Assembly (NCBI GenBank): GCA_036940085.1
Contig: JALLBK010000338.1
Location: forward strand, 1 to 18,930
Direction of reading: 5' to 3'
Length of the DNA: 18,930 nt
DNA from: Discostella pseudostelligera
Lineage: Eukaryota > Bacillariophyta > Thalassiosirophyceae > Thalassiosirales > Thalassiosiraceae
The notes under the pieces: generated by a model
Told to the model about the DNA's origin: nothing
Databases searched by the model: none
Seen by the model: the letters and a program-made list of their open reading frames with translations, nothing else
Shown: in pieces, positions 8,723 to 18,451 of the stretch
How positions within the stretch are numbered: position 1 is the stretch's first letter
Layout of the letters: each line of letters starts with the position of its first letter
Position numbers and translations under genes: made by a program

Positions 8723-10619
8723 ATGACAGATTCCACCGCCACCAAAAAGAAAGAGGACTCTTCCATCCCTCCAACAACCGTCGCCGCCATCGCCGGGGCT
8801 TCATCGACAATGAAATATCCACCGCTAGAAGCGTCAGCCCGACGTCTCGAACGTCTCTTTGGCGGAGGCGGATCTACTGCTGCTACCACTACTGCTACTG
8901 CCACTGCCGTTGATGCCTCCACCCCTAATCACCATGCTGCCACCGCTACCACCACCACTACCGCTGCAACTTCTAGCACTACCATGATGATAACGACCAA
9001 CCAAAATCCAACCAAAATTCTCAAAAAGTGGCTAGGCGCCTCCTCTTCCACCTCGTCCATTACATTGGCACAAATTTCACACTGTGCGGCAATTACCCTC
9101 GACCCATCGGGTGTATGTGCTACGGGGCGTGACATGCTGATGGGATTGGTTAGTGCAGATGAGCGAGAGAAGGTGCTGGTTGATTTCAATAGTGCATCAT
9201 CATCAACACCCACATCTACAGGCGCAACGGAGGGGAAGAAGGACGATGATATGAATGTCGATTCCTCATCTCCGCCAACACCAGCAGCAGTGTATCTCAC
9301 CCATGCTTGTCGAGAGGTTGAATCATGGCTCATCTCCCTTACTGTACGTGTCTTGTGGCGTTCCAAGAATTACATGGAGGCATATGAGTGGAGCGAAAAG
9401 GGGTTAAAGCTGCTCGATGCACATTTGGCAGACTGTTATACTACTTCTGCAGCAGTAGCAGCAGCAGGGGGTGTGGGGGGTGTTGCAGGAGGAGGAGGAG
9501 GAGTGGGAGGTCTCTATCCCCTTCTAGCACGTCTCCTACGCTACCGATCACTCACCCTCGAATCCCTCCCCCCGTCTACCCGATCGGCATTCATGGCATC
9601 CCAACGTTCCGAATTGTCCCATCGACACACTACCGCTATATTACGTCATGATGCCGATGTCAGTGCTACAGTACTCAACATTCTCCTACGCGATCTATTG
9701 GAGGGGGATCAAGTCGAGCAAGCTCAAAAGCTACTAAGCAACGCGTCCTTCCCCACGGAGACCGCCAGTAATAATCAACTACTACGATACCTCTACTACT
9801 CGGGACGTATCCAAGCATTGCGTCTGGAGTACACACAGGCATACTCGAATTTAAGCCAAGCATTGCGGAAATGTCCTACCAATACCGGATTGGGATTTCG
9901 GATTGCCGTCCAACGATTACTGGTGGTTGTCCAGCTCCTCATGGGGGAGATACCCGAACGTTCAGTATTCTTTGGTGAGGGTATGGTGAAGGAGATGAAA
10001 CCATATTTGGAAATTGCCCAAGCGGTCCGAAGGGGAGATTTGGCCATTTTTCATGACACAGTAGGCATTCATGNCATATTTGGAAATTGCCCAAGCGGTC
10101 CGAAGGGGAGATTTGGCCATTTTTCATGACACAGTAGGCATTCATGCCGAACGATTGCAATTGGATGGGACGTATACACTAATCTCTCGATTGGCACACT
10201 CGGTTGTCAAGGCAGGATTGCGTCGTCTCAAAACGAGTTACTCGCGTATCTCGTTGGAGGATGTAGCCACCCGACTTGGATTGCCCTCGGCAATCTCGGC
10301 GGAATTTGTAGTTGCCAAGGCTGTTCGGGATGGTGTCATTGACGCGACGATTGATCATGAGAAGCAATATGTCCAATCTCATGATTTGGTGGATGTTTAT
10401 GCTACTGTGGAGCCGAGTGAAGCATTCCATCGTCGGATTGCGTATTGTTTGACGACACATAATGATGCAGTACGGGCAATGCGATACACGCCGGATGCGT
10501 ATAAGAAACAGTTGGAGGCAAGTCGAGGATTGGGGAGGAGAGGTAGGGGGGATGATGAGGATAAGACGGATGAGGAAAAGGCGAAGGAGATTGAGGATGA
10601 GTTTGACGAGGATTATTAA
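8723..10619 (+). CDS. RPN3: 26S proteasome non-ATPase regulatory subunit 3 (RPN3/PSMD3), disrupted by an assembly duplication
   Basis: RPN3 is a PCI-domain scaffold subunit of the 19S regulatory particle lid. The C-terminal half is closely similar to the family: FRIAVQRLLVVVQLLMGEIPER, then LAQ-type helices with QLDGTYTLISRLAHSVVKAGLRRL, YSRISLEDVATRLGL, AEFVVAKAVRDGVIDATIDHEKQYVQS (PCI winged-helix) and AFHRRIAYCL, ending in an acidic tail (EDEFDEDY-like). The N-terminal third carries Thr/Ala-rich low complexity (about 50-95), and a Gly/Val/Ala insert lies near 245-262. The ATG at 8723 is in a good context (ACAATGAC). The frame breaks at a 72-bp duplication with one N (10002-10146). Skipping 10074-10146 restores a continuous 607-residue protein, against about 530 in human, the excess being low complexity. 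The break is almost certainly an assembly artefact. Confidence 0.93.
10002..10146 (+). repeat. 72-bp exact duplication around a single N (contig join artefact)
   Basis: Bases 10002-10073 and 10075-10146 are identical and separated only by N at 10074. The extra 73 bases shift the RPN3 frame by one, while a single copy gives continuous family-like sequence (GIH followed by AERLQLDGTYTL). Two contigs with unmerged overlapping ends joined by a placeholder N explain this best. Confidence 0.93.
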
Positions 10620-10743
10620 TCATGATGTGTAAGCATTTGCATATTCTATAGGGAACATAACGTTGTGTATGGAGCGAGGGGGGGTGGAGGGGGTTGGGGT
10701 ATCCACATAGGAAGCGGGTGAACAGCGCGAGACTTCATTTTGC

Positions 10744-10749
10744 AATAAA
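10744..10749 (+). terminator. Candidate poly(A) signal for RPN3
   Basis: AATAAA on the plus strand lies 125 bases after the RPN3 stop codon, inside the 271-base gap between the convergent ends of RPN3 and the propeller gene. A G-rich run (10677-10700) precedes it. Only position and motif support this. Confidence 0.3.
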
Positions 10750-10890
10750 ATTACTCTTACTACCCGTAAGATACTCCAAATGCTACTCGCCCTACGACTC
10801 TCATAAACGCGAACAATTCTTCAGCTCAACATGTCATCAGACGGGCGACCTCAAAACTCAGTTTATCACTCCTAACTCAAGATGCTTGGC

Positions 10891-13800
10891 TCAAAATAAG
10901 GGGTCGGAAGTCAACGCAGATTGCGCAATGTTGACAGGAGTAGTAGACAGATCGAGCTCTGACAGCAGCGATGTCTCACTCCCTGCGAAATCATGGGCCG
11001 CAGCTTCAGCCACAAGATCACTGTATTCATAATTATTCTTGGCTGGATGCTCGTTGAATATCACCAGCTTCGCCTCGAGTGTCGATGTGCAAGCACTGCC
11101 AAAGAATGCTGCAGGGACAGACTTTTTCCAACCAGGCAAAATTCCTTTAGAAAAGATGGTAGCATCTAAATCGATTTCATCATAGTTCAAAAACTTCAAA
11201 AGACCTGAGATATACCCATTACCATTGAATTCATCCCACCCCCACCCCCAATCATTCCAGTCCCTGGGAAAAGCAGTCTCACGTTTGAGATCGGTGTTTT
11301 CAAAGCTCTCCTTTACATTCTTGTTTGCTATCTCAATATCTGCCATGAGGCTAACAGGGTCGACGCCGGATTTAACCATGACTGCACCTGAGAGACCAAT
11401 CTCGACATCGTCCTTGTAATTTACTACTGGCACCAAATCAGGCTTGGAGAATCCAGCGCCGAGAGTGTAGAATTTTGCACAATTCTTATCTCCCTTGTAT
11501 CCAGTCGGGACTCGATCTTGTCGCAGATCTTTCCAAACACCATCAGGCTTGTGATGAGAAGAATCCGAGCTTATCACCCACAGTTTAGCATGATGAACCC
11601 ACACATCCTGTTCAGCAATTGTTGAGACGTTGTGGTAACCAACCCAAACTTCTGCTTCGCCGCCCAAACAATTATTGAAAACTTCATTCTTCACTGCAAT
11701 ATTCGTTGTGAAGCTCTTTCCAATGTCAAAGAACGCTTTTGGAACAGGCTTATCCCATCCATGCAAAGAAATACCCGGGTTTGAGATATCATGACCCAAA
11801 TAACTCAAAAGACCAGATACATATCCATTGGAATTAAATTCAACCCAACCATAACCCCTTTTGTACCAGTCTATCCAGGGATACGCTTGATATTGAAGAA
11901 GGAACTTGGAAAAGTATTCATTCATTTTTTTATTTGCCGCGTCAATTTGAGCTTTGAAGTCCGCAGGGTTGTCAGTATGCATTACAAACTCAGCATCATG
12001 AAGTGGATTGCTTGTATCAGCTGGGCGATTGATTGCTCCAACTAAATTTTTTGAGGCTTCGCCTGCACCGATCGAATAGAATTTTGCAGACTTCCGATCA
12101 CCCATATAACCATTCAAAGTCGTGGATTTTGGCACAGGCTTCCAAGTACCAGCAGGAAGGCTACTGTGATGAACCGGATTCGAGCTGATCACCCAGATCT
12201 TAGCCTGATCAAAGACGTTTAAGTTTGATTGGAGACGATGGTGACCAACCCAAACTTCAGCTTGCCCATTAGGCGGAGGAGTGGGCGGGGGTGTTGTAGG
12301 CGGAGGTGTTGTTGGGGGTAATGAAGAAAGAGAAAGAGATAGATCCTTTAGGGACGGACTTGCCCCACCAATAGCACCTCTCGCGAAAGATACCTGCACA
12401 TGAAGGTATTGTCCACTCATATCCAATAATTTTTGACCGTTCTCTGCTAGCTTCCATGGATCTCCTTCATTGTTCCTCACATGTACCGACAAGGATGAGT
12501 CACCTGGTAATTCAGCATTCCATTCAATACCAATACTTCCCCAGTCATCAAGAACAGACCCATGATCGTACTTTACTGTCCATGATCCAGAATTAGGACC
12601 AGGGGCAGTGTTTGTACCCCCAGTCATGTCACCATAGTTGTACGGACTGCACATTTTTTTCTGATTCAAGTAATTAAGGGGGATGACCCGTTCCTGCTTT
12701 CCAATGCCGTTATTATCGGAAGGGTTGATGCGGGAGATAGTATGATCGTTAAAATTTGTTGTCCAGATCTTGCCAGCACCATCGACAGCGACACCTGTCG
12801 GACCCTTCCCAACTTTAACTATTCCCGTTCCTCCCACAAGCGTTCCATTGTTATAAAGGTGCCCCACTGTTGAACCACTGTCTGAGTGCGCCACCCAGAC
12901 ATGATCATTCTTATCCACAGCGCACCCCTGCGCGCGATTGCCACCATGTTTTGTTGATAAAAGGTGCTTTCCTTCTGATGAATACTTGTGAATGCTCCTA
13001 CTACTTGCATCTAACTCAGTGACCCAAACATTGCCTTGGCTATCAGTACACAAACCGTAGCTCTGATGCGCTCTCTGGCCTGCCCAGTTAAAACCTGGTA
13101 AAATTGGCCCAATATTAGGTCCAACCGGATCCGGATCCCCATTCAGCCCGGTCAGTGGTTTGGAAGTATCCCACCGCAATAGATTACTTAAGTCTGATCC
13201 AATTTTTCCAGTTGACCAAAGAAAGCCATTTCGATCAATGAGGCCACCATATCCACCAAAGCCAACTGCGTCGTAGGATTGCATAATAGTTCCAGAGTCA
13301 GGCACATCCCATCTTCCACCCTTGACCTTATCAAAGTTCCGCTTTGAAGTACCACTAACCCACAGATTATTAGCAGAATCAATTGAGATATGACGCGTGC
13401 CTTGACTCTTGACCTCTGTGTAGTGAATGATACACTCGTCCTCTGCAGTGGTAACATTTCTCGTACCAGACCCATCGGTCCATGCTCTGATGTCACCCAG
13501 ACCAGTGGATGTCTGAATACCAGGTATGCCGTTACGTTCTTCGCACTGGTTATTTTCAACCAAACCAATGTGCACGATAGTTCCATATTTATTAGGCCCG
13601 ACATTGTTCCTATTAGCGACCCAAACACTTCCATCCTTGTCCACCGTGGTGCGTGATGGATTGCCTAGAGTTCCTAGCGGGAGCTTGTTGACTGTTGGGG
13701 CAGTTTGATACTCTCCCAAGATTTTACCACTAATGGTGTCCACTTTTACGATAGTGCCCCTATTCGAGCACGCAACCCAGATGAAGTTAAATGGCTGGGG

Positions 13801-14184
13801 AACCGTATCGAGCTGCAACTCATCTTGAACACTGTCATGATTAACATTTATAAGGCTGCCGCGATCAAAGTCTTCATTTGTAGTGAACAAAACAATCGAC
13901 TTGTCTTCTGGCTCCATCTTCCTACTGGTGTTTTCCTTGGGGAACTTCACATCCGATGTTGTGAGGGCTTTGTTGGCGGAATGGAGCAGATCATCCTTGC
14001 CTCCTCCTCCTCCTCCTCCTCCTTCCTTCTCCACCGTGCGGAGATGTGTGTGCTCCTCGTGCTCACACACATGTGACGTGGCATCGGTTTCAGCATGATC
14101 CGGGCCGCGCAAGCAATTTCCCCACACCAAGGGGGATGTTGCCTGGAAGACAAGCCACACCATTGCGAGATGAATGATCTTCAT
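10891..14184 (-). CDS. Secreted NHL/Vgb-type beta-propeller protein with two copies of an unrecognised C-terminal domain
   Basis: This intronless frame encodes 1097 residues from an ATG at 14184. Residues 1-22 are a signal peptide (KIIHLAMVWLVFQATSPLVWG). A variable stretch follows with a poly-Gly run (55-62). Residues about 133-490 hold seven blade-like repeats with the IWVAC, VWVAN, LWVSG, FLWST, VWVTE, VWVAH and IWTTN cores, many preceded by a D-x-x-G/N turn, as in streptogramin-lyase-like and NHL propellers. A beta-rich segment (about 515-620) with DMTGGTN and GSWTVKYDHGS resembles a sandwich module I associate with bacterial propeller proteins. A Pro/Thr linker (623-638) leads to two tandem repeats, 642-819 and 843-1029, each starting AEVWVG and ending in W-x-K-x-VP-x-AFF. 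The C-terminal tail has no clear motif. I infer an extracellular or cell-surface role and cannot name an activity. No Vgb lyase function is claimed. Confidence 0.85.
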   Translation of the reverse strand: MKIIHLAMVWLVFQATSPLVWGNCLRGPDHAETDATSHVCEHEEHTHLRTVEKEGGGGGGGGKDDLLHSANKALTTSDVKFPKENTSRKMEPEDKSIVLFTTNEDFDRGSLINVNHDSVQDELQLDTVPQPFNFIWVACSNRGTIVKVDTISGKILGEYQTAPTVNKLPLGTLGNPSRTTVDKDGSVWVANRNNVGPNKYGTIVHIGLVENNQCEERNGIPGIQTSTGLGDIRAWTDGSGTRNVTTAEDECIIHYTEVKSQGTRHISIDSANNLWVSGTSKRNFDKVKGGRWDVPDSGTIMQSYDAVGFGGYGGLIDRNGFLWSTGKIGSDLSNLLRWDTSKPLTGLNGDPDPVGPNIGPILPGFNWAGQRAHQSYGLCTDSQGNVWVTELDASSRSIHKYSSEGKHLLSTKHGGNRAQGCAVDKNDHVWVAHSDSGSTVGHLYNNGTLVGGTGIVKVGKGPTGVAVDGAGKIWTTNFNDHTISRINPSDNNGIGKQERVIPLNYLNQKKMCSPYNYGDMTGGTNTAPGPNSGSWTVKYDHGSVLDDWGSIGIEWNAELPGDSSLSVHVRNNEGDPWKLAENGQKLLDMSGQYLHVQVSFARGAIGGASPSLKDLSLSLSSLPPTTPPPTTPPPTPPPNGQAEVWVGHHRLQSNLNVFDQAKIWVISSNPVHHSSLPAGTWKPVPKSTTLNGYMGDRKSAKFYSIGAGEASKNLVGAINRPADTSNPLHDAEFVMHTDNPADFKAQIDAANKKMNEYFSKFLLQYQAYPWIDWYKRGYGWVEFNSNGYVSGLLSYLGHDISNPGISLHGWDKPVPKAFFDIGKSFTTNIAVKNEVFNNCLGGEAEVWVGYHNVSTIAEQDVWVHHAKLWVISSDSSHHKPDGVWKDLRQDRVPTGYKGDKNCAKFYTLGAGFSKPDLVPVVNYKDDVEIGLSGAVMVKSGVDPVSLMADIEIANKNVKESFENTDLKRETAFPRDWNDWGWGWDEFNGNGYISGLLKFLNYDEIDLDATIFSKGILPGWKKSVPAAFFGSACTSTLEAKLVIFNEHPAKNNYEYSDLVAEAAAHDFAGSETSLLSELDLSTTPVNIAQSALTSDPLF
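14001..14022. repeat. CTC trinucleotide microsatellite in coding sequence
   Basis: About seven CTC/TCC units on the plus strand encode the eight-glycine run (residues 55-62) of the secreted propeller protein on the minus strand. It lies between the signal peptide and the propeller and is likely to vary in length between alleles without changing the frame. Confidence 0.8.
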
Positions 14185-14896
14185 TTTCTTTGACGGTTTT
14201 TATTCGGTATTTGCTGGTGGTACTTTACTTGCTTTCTGTTGGCATGAGTAGTATTGAAAAGTATCAGGACGGGTATGAAACAAAATGGGAGCAATTGAGA
14301 GATTAGACAACGAGAGAAAGGGGACGAAGACAAAATTCTGCCATGGCCCGCTTCCCGCTAGGGCAAATATCAAACAGTTGCACTCACATCACTAATTACT
14401 AGTATCTCTTTGTTGAATGCTTTTGCACTGCTGTTGTTGTCGATTGTTATTATTTTGTGAGATGAAAAGTGCTATGGTCACATGCCAGATGCCAGAGCCA
14501 GAGGGCACCTCATGACAACCAATAGGGGAGTTCGGTTTCTGAAGTGGTTGTGCGCCAAGTCAGCACGTTATCAATGATTGCAAGCTCGAGCAAGCTACGT
14601 CGGAGTTCCAATATCATCATGACGATCAAGAACTGTAAATTGTACTCCTAATAGATCCTGTCACTATCAACAAGACGACGAGAACTCCCCTAAAGACATT
14701 CATCATCCTCGTTCGAGTATCCAGAATCCGGACCCGATCCGAACCCCACTGAGAGTTCGGCTTCAAAGAGGTATTGGTATTGGTCAATGCCTAGACCTAG
14801 ACCAAGATGCAAGATCCGCGCGCAGGGTTTGTTAGTGTCTGACTGTCGTCCGTCCCAGCTCGCTCTCCGCGTTCTTGTTAGTTTATGTTCTACTAC
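14185..14896. other. Intergenic region between propeller gene promoter and retroelement 3' end
   Basis: No gene is supported in these 712 bases. The part next to 14185 should be the promoter and leader of the propeller gene; a CCAAT lies on the plus strand at about 14519. Near 14770-14803 two short tandem repeats sit side by side (GGTATTGGTATTGGT, then CCTAGACCTAGACC), which may mark the 3' end of the retroelement. No poly(A) or poly(T) tract is present. Confidence 0.5.
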
Positions 14897-17800
14897 TCAA
14901 CTAGTGGGTGTTCGAAAGCGTGAGTGGGGTTGCTTTTTCGGTGGTTGGTGCCTTGGTAAGTGCGTGTAGCGTTCCGTATGTGAGTTGTGAATGCTTTGGT
15001 AAGTCCGAGGCCGAGTTGTTGAATTGAGGCCGAATCGTCCATGAGGATCTATTGCGAAGGGGAGAAGAATCATGTTTTGTTGTAGGAGGTCGCCAATAAC
15101 TGCGTCGCCATTGATTCTGGTGGAAGGATCGGTGGCGTCGAGCTTCTTGTTGTTGCGCATGTACTTCTTCCGTTCGAATCTCTGGATATGCTTGTCGGCA
15201 AAGGCCGTCGCTGAAGAAATAGCATTTTCCGAGATGTCGAAGGTAGAAGGAGTACTTGCACTGTGTGTAATTGTGATGTCTGCACCGATTGTTGAGTATG
15301 GGCAATGTGTGTGTGTGTTGTCTGTAATCGTTGGATCTGGGTCAAAGGATACATCGAAAGGCAGTGCAGAGATATCTCTTGTTTTGATGTGTTTCTTCTC
15401 TATTTCCAATTGGGAAGATGGTCGGATATACCCTGCTTGTGAAAGAGCTGGTTGGAGGGCTTTGGCGCACGAATCTCGGACAATGTTGTGTGAAACTGTT
15501 TTGCTGATCTTTTTACATTTGAAGGTATGATCTCCAAAGCAATCGTGTTTCTGCCCGCATTTGCAGGTTGGTGTGTTGTGTGGGTCGTAGATTGGAAGTC
15601 GGAGTTTTCGTTTAATTGCGATTTGCGTTGCCCAGTTAGGAAGTCTATGTTGGGCATTGCTTCTGCACATGCCTATAAGTGGATATGACATTTGTGGTGA
15701 CAGTATACTTGGGAGAAGATGGAAGTGTTCTGGAGCAGAGGTCCCTACATTTGTGTATATTTGTCCTGTGATGATGTTTCCAAAGTGTTTCTTTAGTCGG
15801 CTGCGTGCGCTGTGGAGGGAGGTGTGGTTTTCAAACATTGTTGTTGTTTCCGTTGATGGACACGATGGTGGGCAGCTGAGTGGTGCAATGTGGGGGAGTA
15901 GTGTTTGGTAGCGTTGGAGGACTAATGATGAACTGTTTGTTGTGATGGCAAATAGATCTGATATTGATGGGTGTGGGAGGATTGGTTCAGTGTCGCTGTT
16001 GATACGGAATCCTTGTAGGGCTCGTCGTTTGCAGAGCATTGTGTTGAGGACAAAGTCCGGGGCGGCTCGGAAGCTTGCGTTAAGAAATCCGATTCCTCCT
16101 TTGTTGGTGTTAAGGTGTGCTATGAGGGTGGAGTAGGTTGGGATGTATGAGTTGTCGTCGATGTCGAGGATGTTGCGAATAAATCTGTCGATGATCCCGT
16201 CGATGCCAAAGGTGAGGTTCCCTTCTCAATTGTACCAGTTGTCGTTGGGATTGTTGTTGATTGGGTAGTTGTGCATTATGTCTGAATCCAGTAGATGAGG
16301 CAGTTTTTGGAGGATGCATTGTGTGAAGAGTTTTAGTCTGGTGTGTATATCTGTGATCGATGTTTCTAATGATTTGAGAGATGATGTGACCAGTTCTAGT
16401 TGCCCATCATAGAAATTTTCTGCAAAGAATTTGGATCCTACTGGGGTGCCTAGTAGTCTAAAACCGTCTGTGAGCTCAACCGGTGAAAGGGAGTCATCTT
16501 TATTTTGTTTGATGGAGTAGGTGGCGATGGTGTTTTCAATTTCTGTAGCTAAATTGTGGTTAGATGCGTGGAGCATTGGGAGGATGCTGCTTCCAGAGCA
16601 GGATGTGAGAATTCTTGTTTTCAGTGGGTTGACAAAGCAGCCTTTTGTTGCTCCGAGTTTGTCAATCTCTTGACAAAAAAATTGAACATCTTCATGAGGT
16701 ACGGTTGATGATATATCATCCATGTATGCAAAGAGGTGTGCGATGCTGCCAAAGCCGTCATCGCCTTTGTAGCCTGTCGCTAGTCGATCTTGTGCTCTAT
16801 CTTTCAGAGAGTTTGCTAATGGTTTGAGTACTCGGTGAAGCACTAGTGTGGCAAATATAGGTGATAAAGGGCAGCCTTGGTTGACGCCTTCTTTCATCTG
16901 GAGACATCTCCAATCTTTTTGGTCCCATTTATAGTATACGTCTCCATACTCTGTGTATAAGAGGGATGTAAGTGGTGTTAATTCTGGGAAGTCGGTTGCG
17001 ATGATGTCGAAAAGTTCAGCTCTGGATACGGAGTTGAACATGTTGGTTAGGTCGACGAAGATTGCTGCTCGAGAGGGTGTGAGTTGTTGTTGTTGAGGAT
17101 GGTCGATGAATTTCTCGATTGAGAGCTGCATGCTTTTTATTATGAAATCCATACCGTTCGGGATTCCGACTGCGTAGTTGTAGGGAAGCAGGTGTAGGGC
17201 AAACTTATCTTTCCAGGTGTTAGCGACGTGGGTGGCCATGATTCTTCTGATGGCAGTGGGGATTCCGATGGGTCTTAGTTTTCTCTCGTCATATTGATCT
17301 TTGTGCAAGCAGAATAAATATGTGTCGGTGAAGAAGTGACGAGCGGTCGTTGGGATTTGTCCTTGATATATTAGGGTGAATAAATGTTGCAGGTTTTGGT
17401 TGATGACGATGTCATTTAGTTTTGTCAGCTCAATGAAGCTGTCAATGGAGTCTGAGAGCAGGCCTGTCCCTTTGTTTCGTTTTGAGTTGCGGATCGTTTG
17501 GCATATATCACCTGGGAGGCTAAGATCTTGGATATTTTTGTGATGGTTTGAGGTGTGATGTTGGTCCGGTACTGGGTCTGGGTAAAGTTTGTTTACAATT
17601 GGCATGTTTGAATCGTTGATGGTTGCTATTTTGTTGAAGGTGCAAGCTCTGGTCATTGCTGTTCTATAATTGTCGGAGTCGGCCGCGAGTTGTGCTGCCA
17701 TGTTTCCAATTCGTTCTGTTGGCCGTGGGTTTGTATCATTCCAGTTGGTGTTTGTTAGCGTTTGGTTAAGTAGGTGTTTGATGTTTCCACATTGGAAGTC

Positions 17801-18451
17801 TGTGAGTCGGGTGCGGATGATAGATTTCACGGAAGAGTGTTGTTGTGTTAATTTGTTGGTTGGTGCTAAAATGAGCATTTCGAAGTGTAGGAGCAACCAC
17901 CAAAAAGCTGCTGAGTTGTTTGAGTTGTGTGAGTGGAGGATACAATGGATTATGGTGGCCATAGTGTTGTAGAAGCGTGTTTTGTTGTTGCCAGTGAGAA
18001 ATCTTCTCCATGTGGATCGAAAATGTGGTATGCTTCCGTGGTTATAGTTGTTGATGATGAAATCTATCCCTGAGTTCCAGTTGTTGGTGAGGTGGTTGTT
18101 GCCTGGGCTGTGGAAAAGTGGTGCGGTGTATTCATGTACCGTTGTAAGGTCGTTTTGAAAGAGTGTAGTGTCAGGGATGGGGATGCATAGAGGGGTATGA
18201 TGATGTGAGTTATGTTCGTCCATCGCACGTTTGGAAGGGAAGAAAATGTTTGGGTTTGATTTGCAATCTGGATGTGTGCAGCGGTAGAGATTTATATTGT
18301 TGCATAGTGTATGGTCGAGAAGGTGTCGTGATTTGTTGTGATCGTTTCCTTTTAGGTGGCGGATGAGGTGTGTAAGATCCCTGAATTTCCTACCGGTGCC
18401 TTTGGGGTAGTGTCGGCAGCCGATGATCGGGCAGTTAAATGTGCTGTTCAT
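14897..18451 (-). pseudogene. Retrotransposon ORF2: C2H2 fingers, reverse transcriptase, CCHC/endonuclease-like C-terminus, one in-frame TGA
   Basis: From ATG 18451 the frame stays open for 1184 codons to TGA 14897-14899, except for TGA at 16228-16226 (codon 742). Two zinc fingers lie at C7/C12/H32/H38 and C58/C63/H80/H84. The reverse transcriptase has RPIGIP (393-398), motif A with FVDLTNMF (Asp467), motif B GVNQGCPLSP (522-531), motif C FAYMDD (Asp578, Asp579) and a following FRLLGTPVG. Past the stop, in the same frame, the protein goes on through KGGIGFLNASFRAAPDFVLN and a CKCGQKHDCFGDHTFKC knuckle (C963, C965, C971, H975, C979), then SHNIVRD and IGADITITH segments as in LINEs with a restriction-like endonuclease. 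The catalytic residues of that domain cannot be fixed by eye. The stop suggests a recently inactivated copy. Candidate starts upstream of 18451 in this frame are non-ATG. Confidence 0.88.

Noticed and set aside
14700..14745. Possible tRNA (a GTTCGAGTATCC B-box-like sequence)
   Set aside because: No matching A box at the right distance and no cloverleaf could be drawn.
14787..14969. 60-codon plus-strand frame
   Set aside because: It overlaps the 3' end of the retroelement ORF2 on the other strand and has no distinguishing feature.
15072..15530. 152-codon plus-strand frame across the retroelement
   Set aside because: Antisense of the CCHC/endonuclease-like coding region; not independent.
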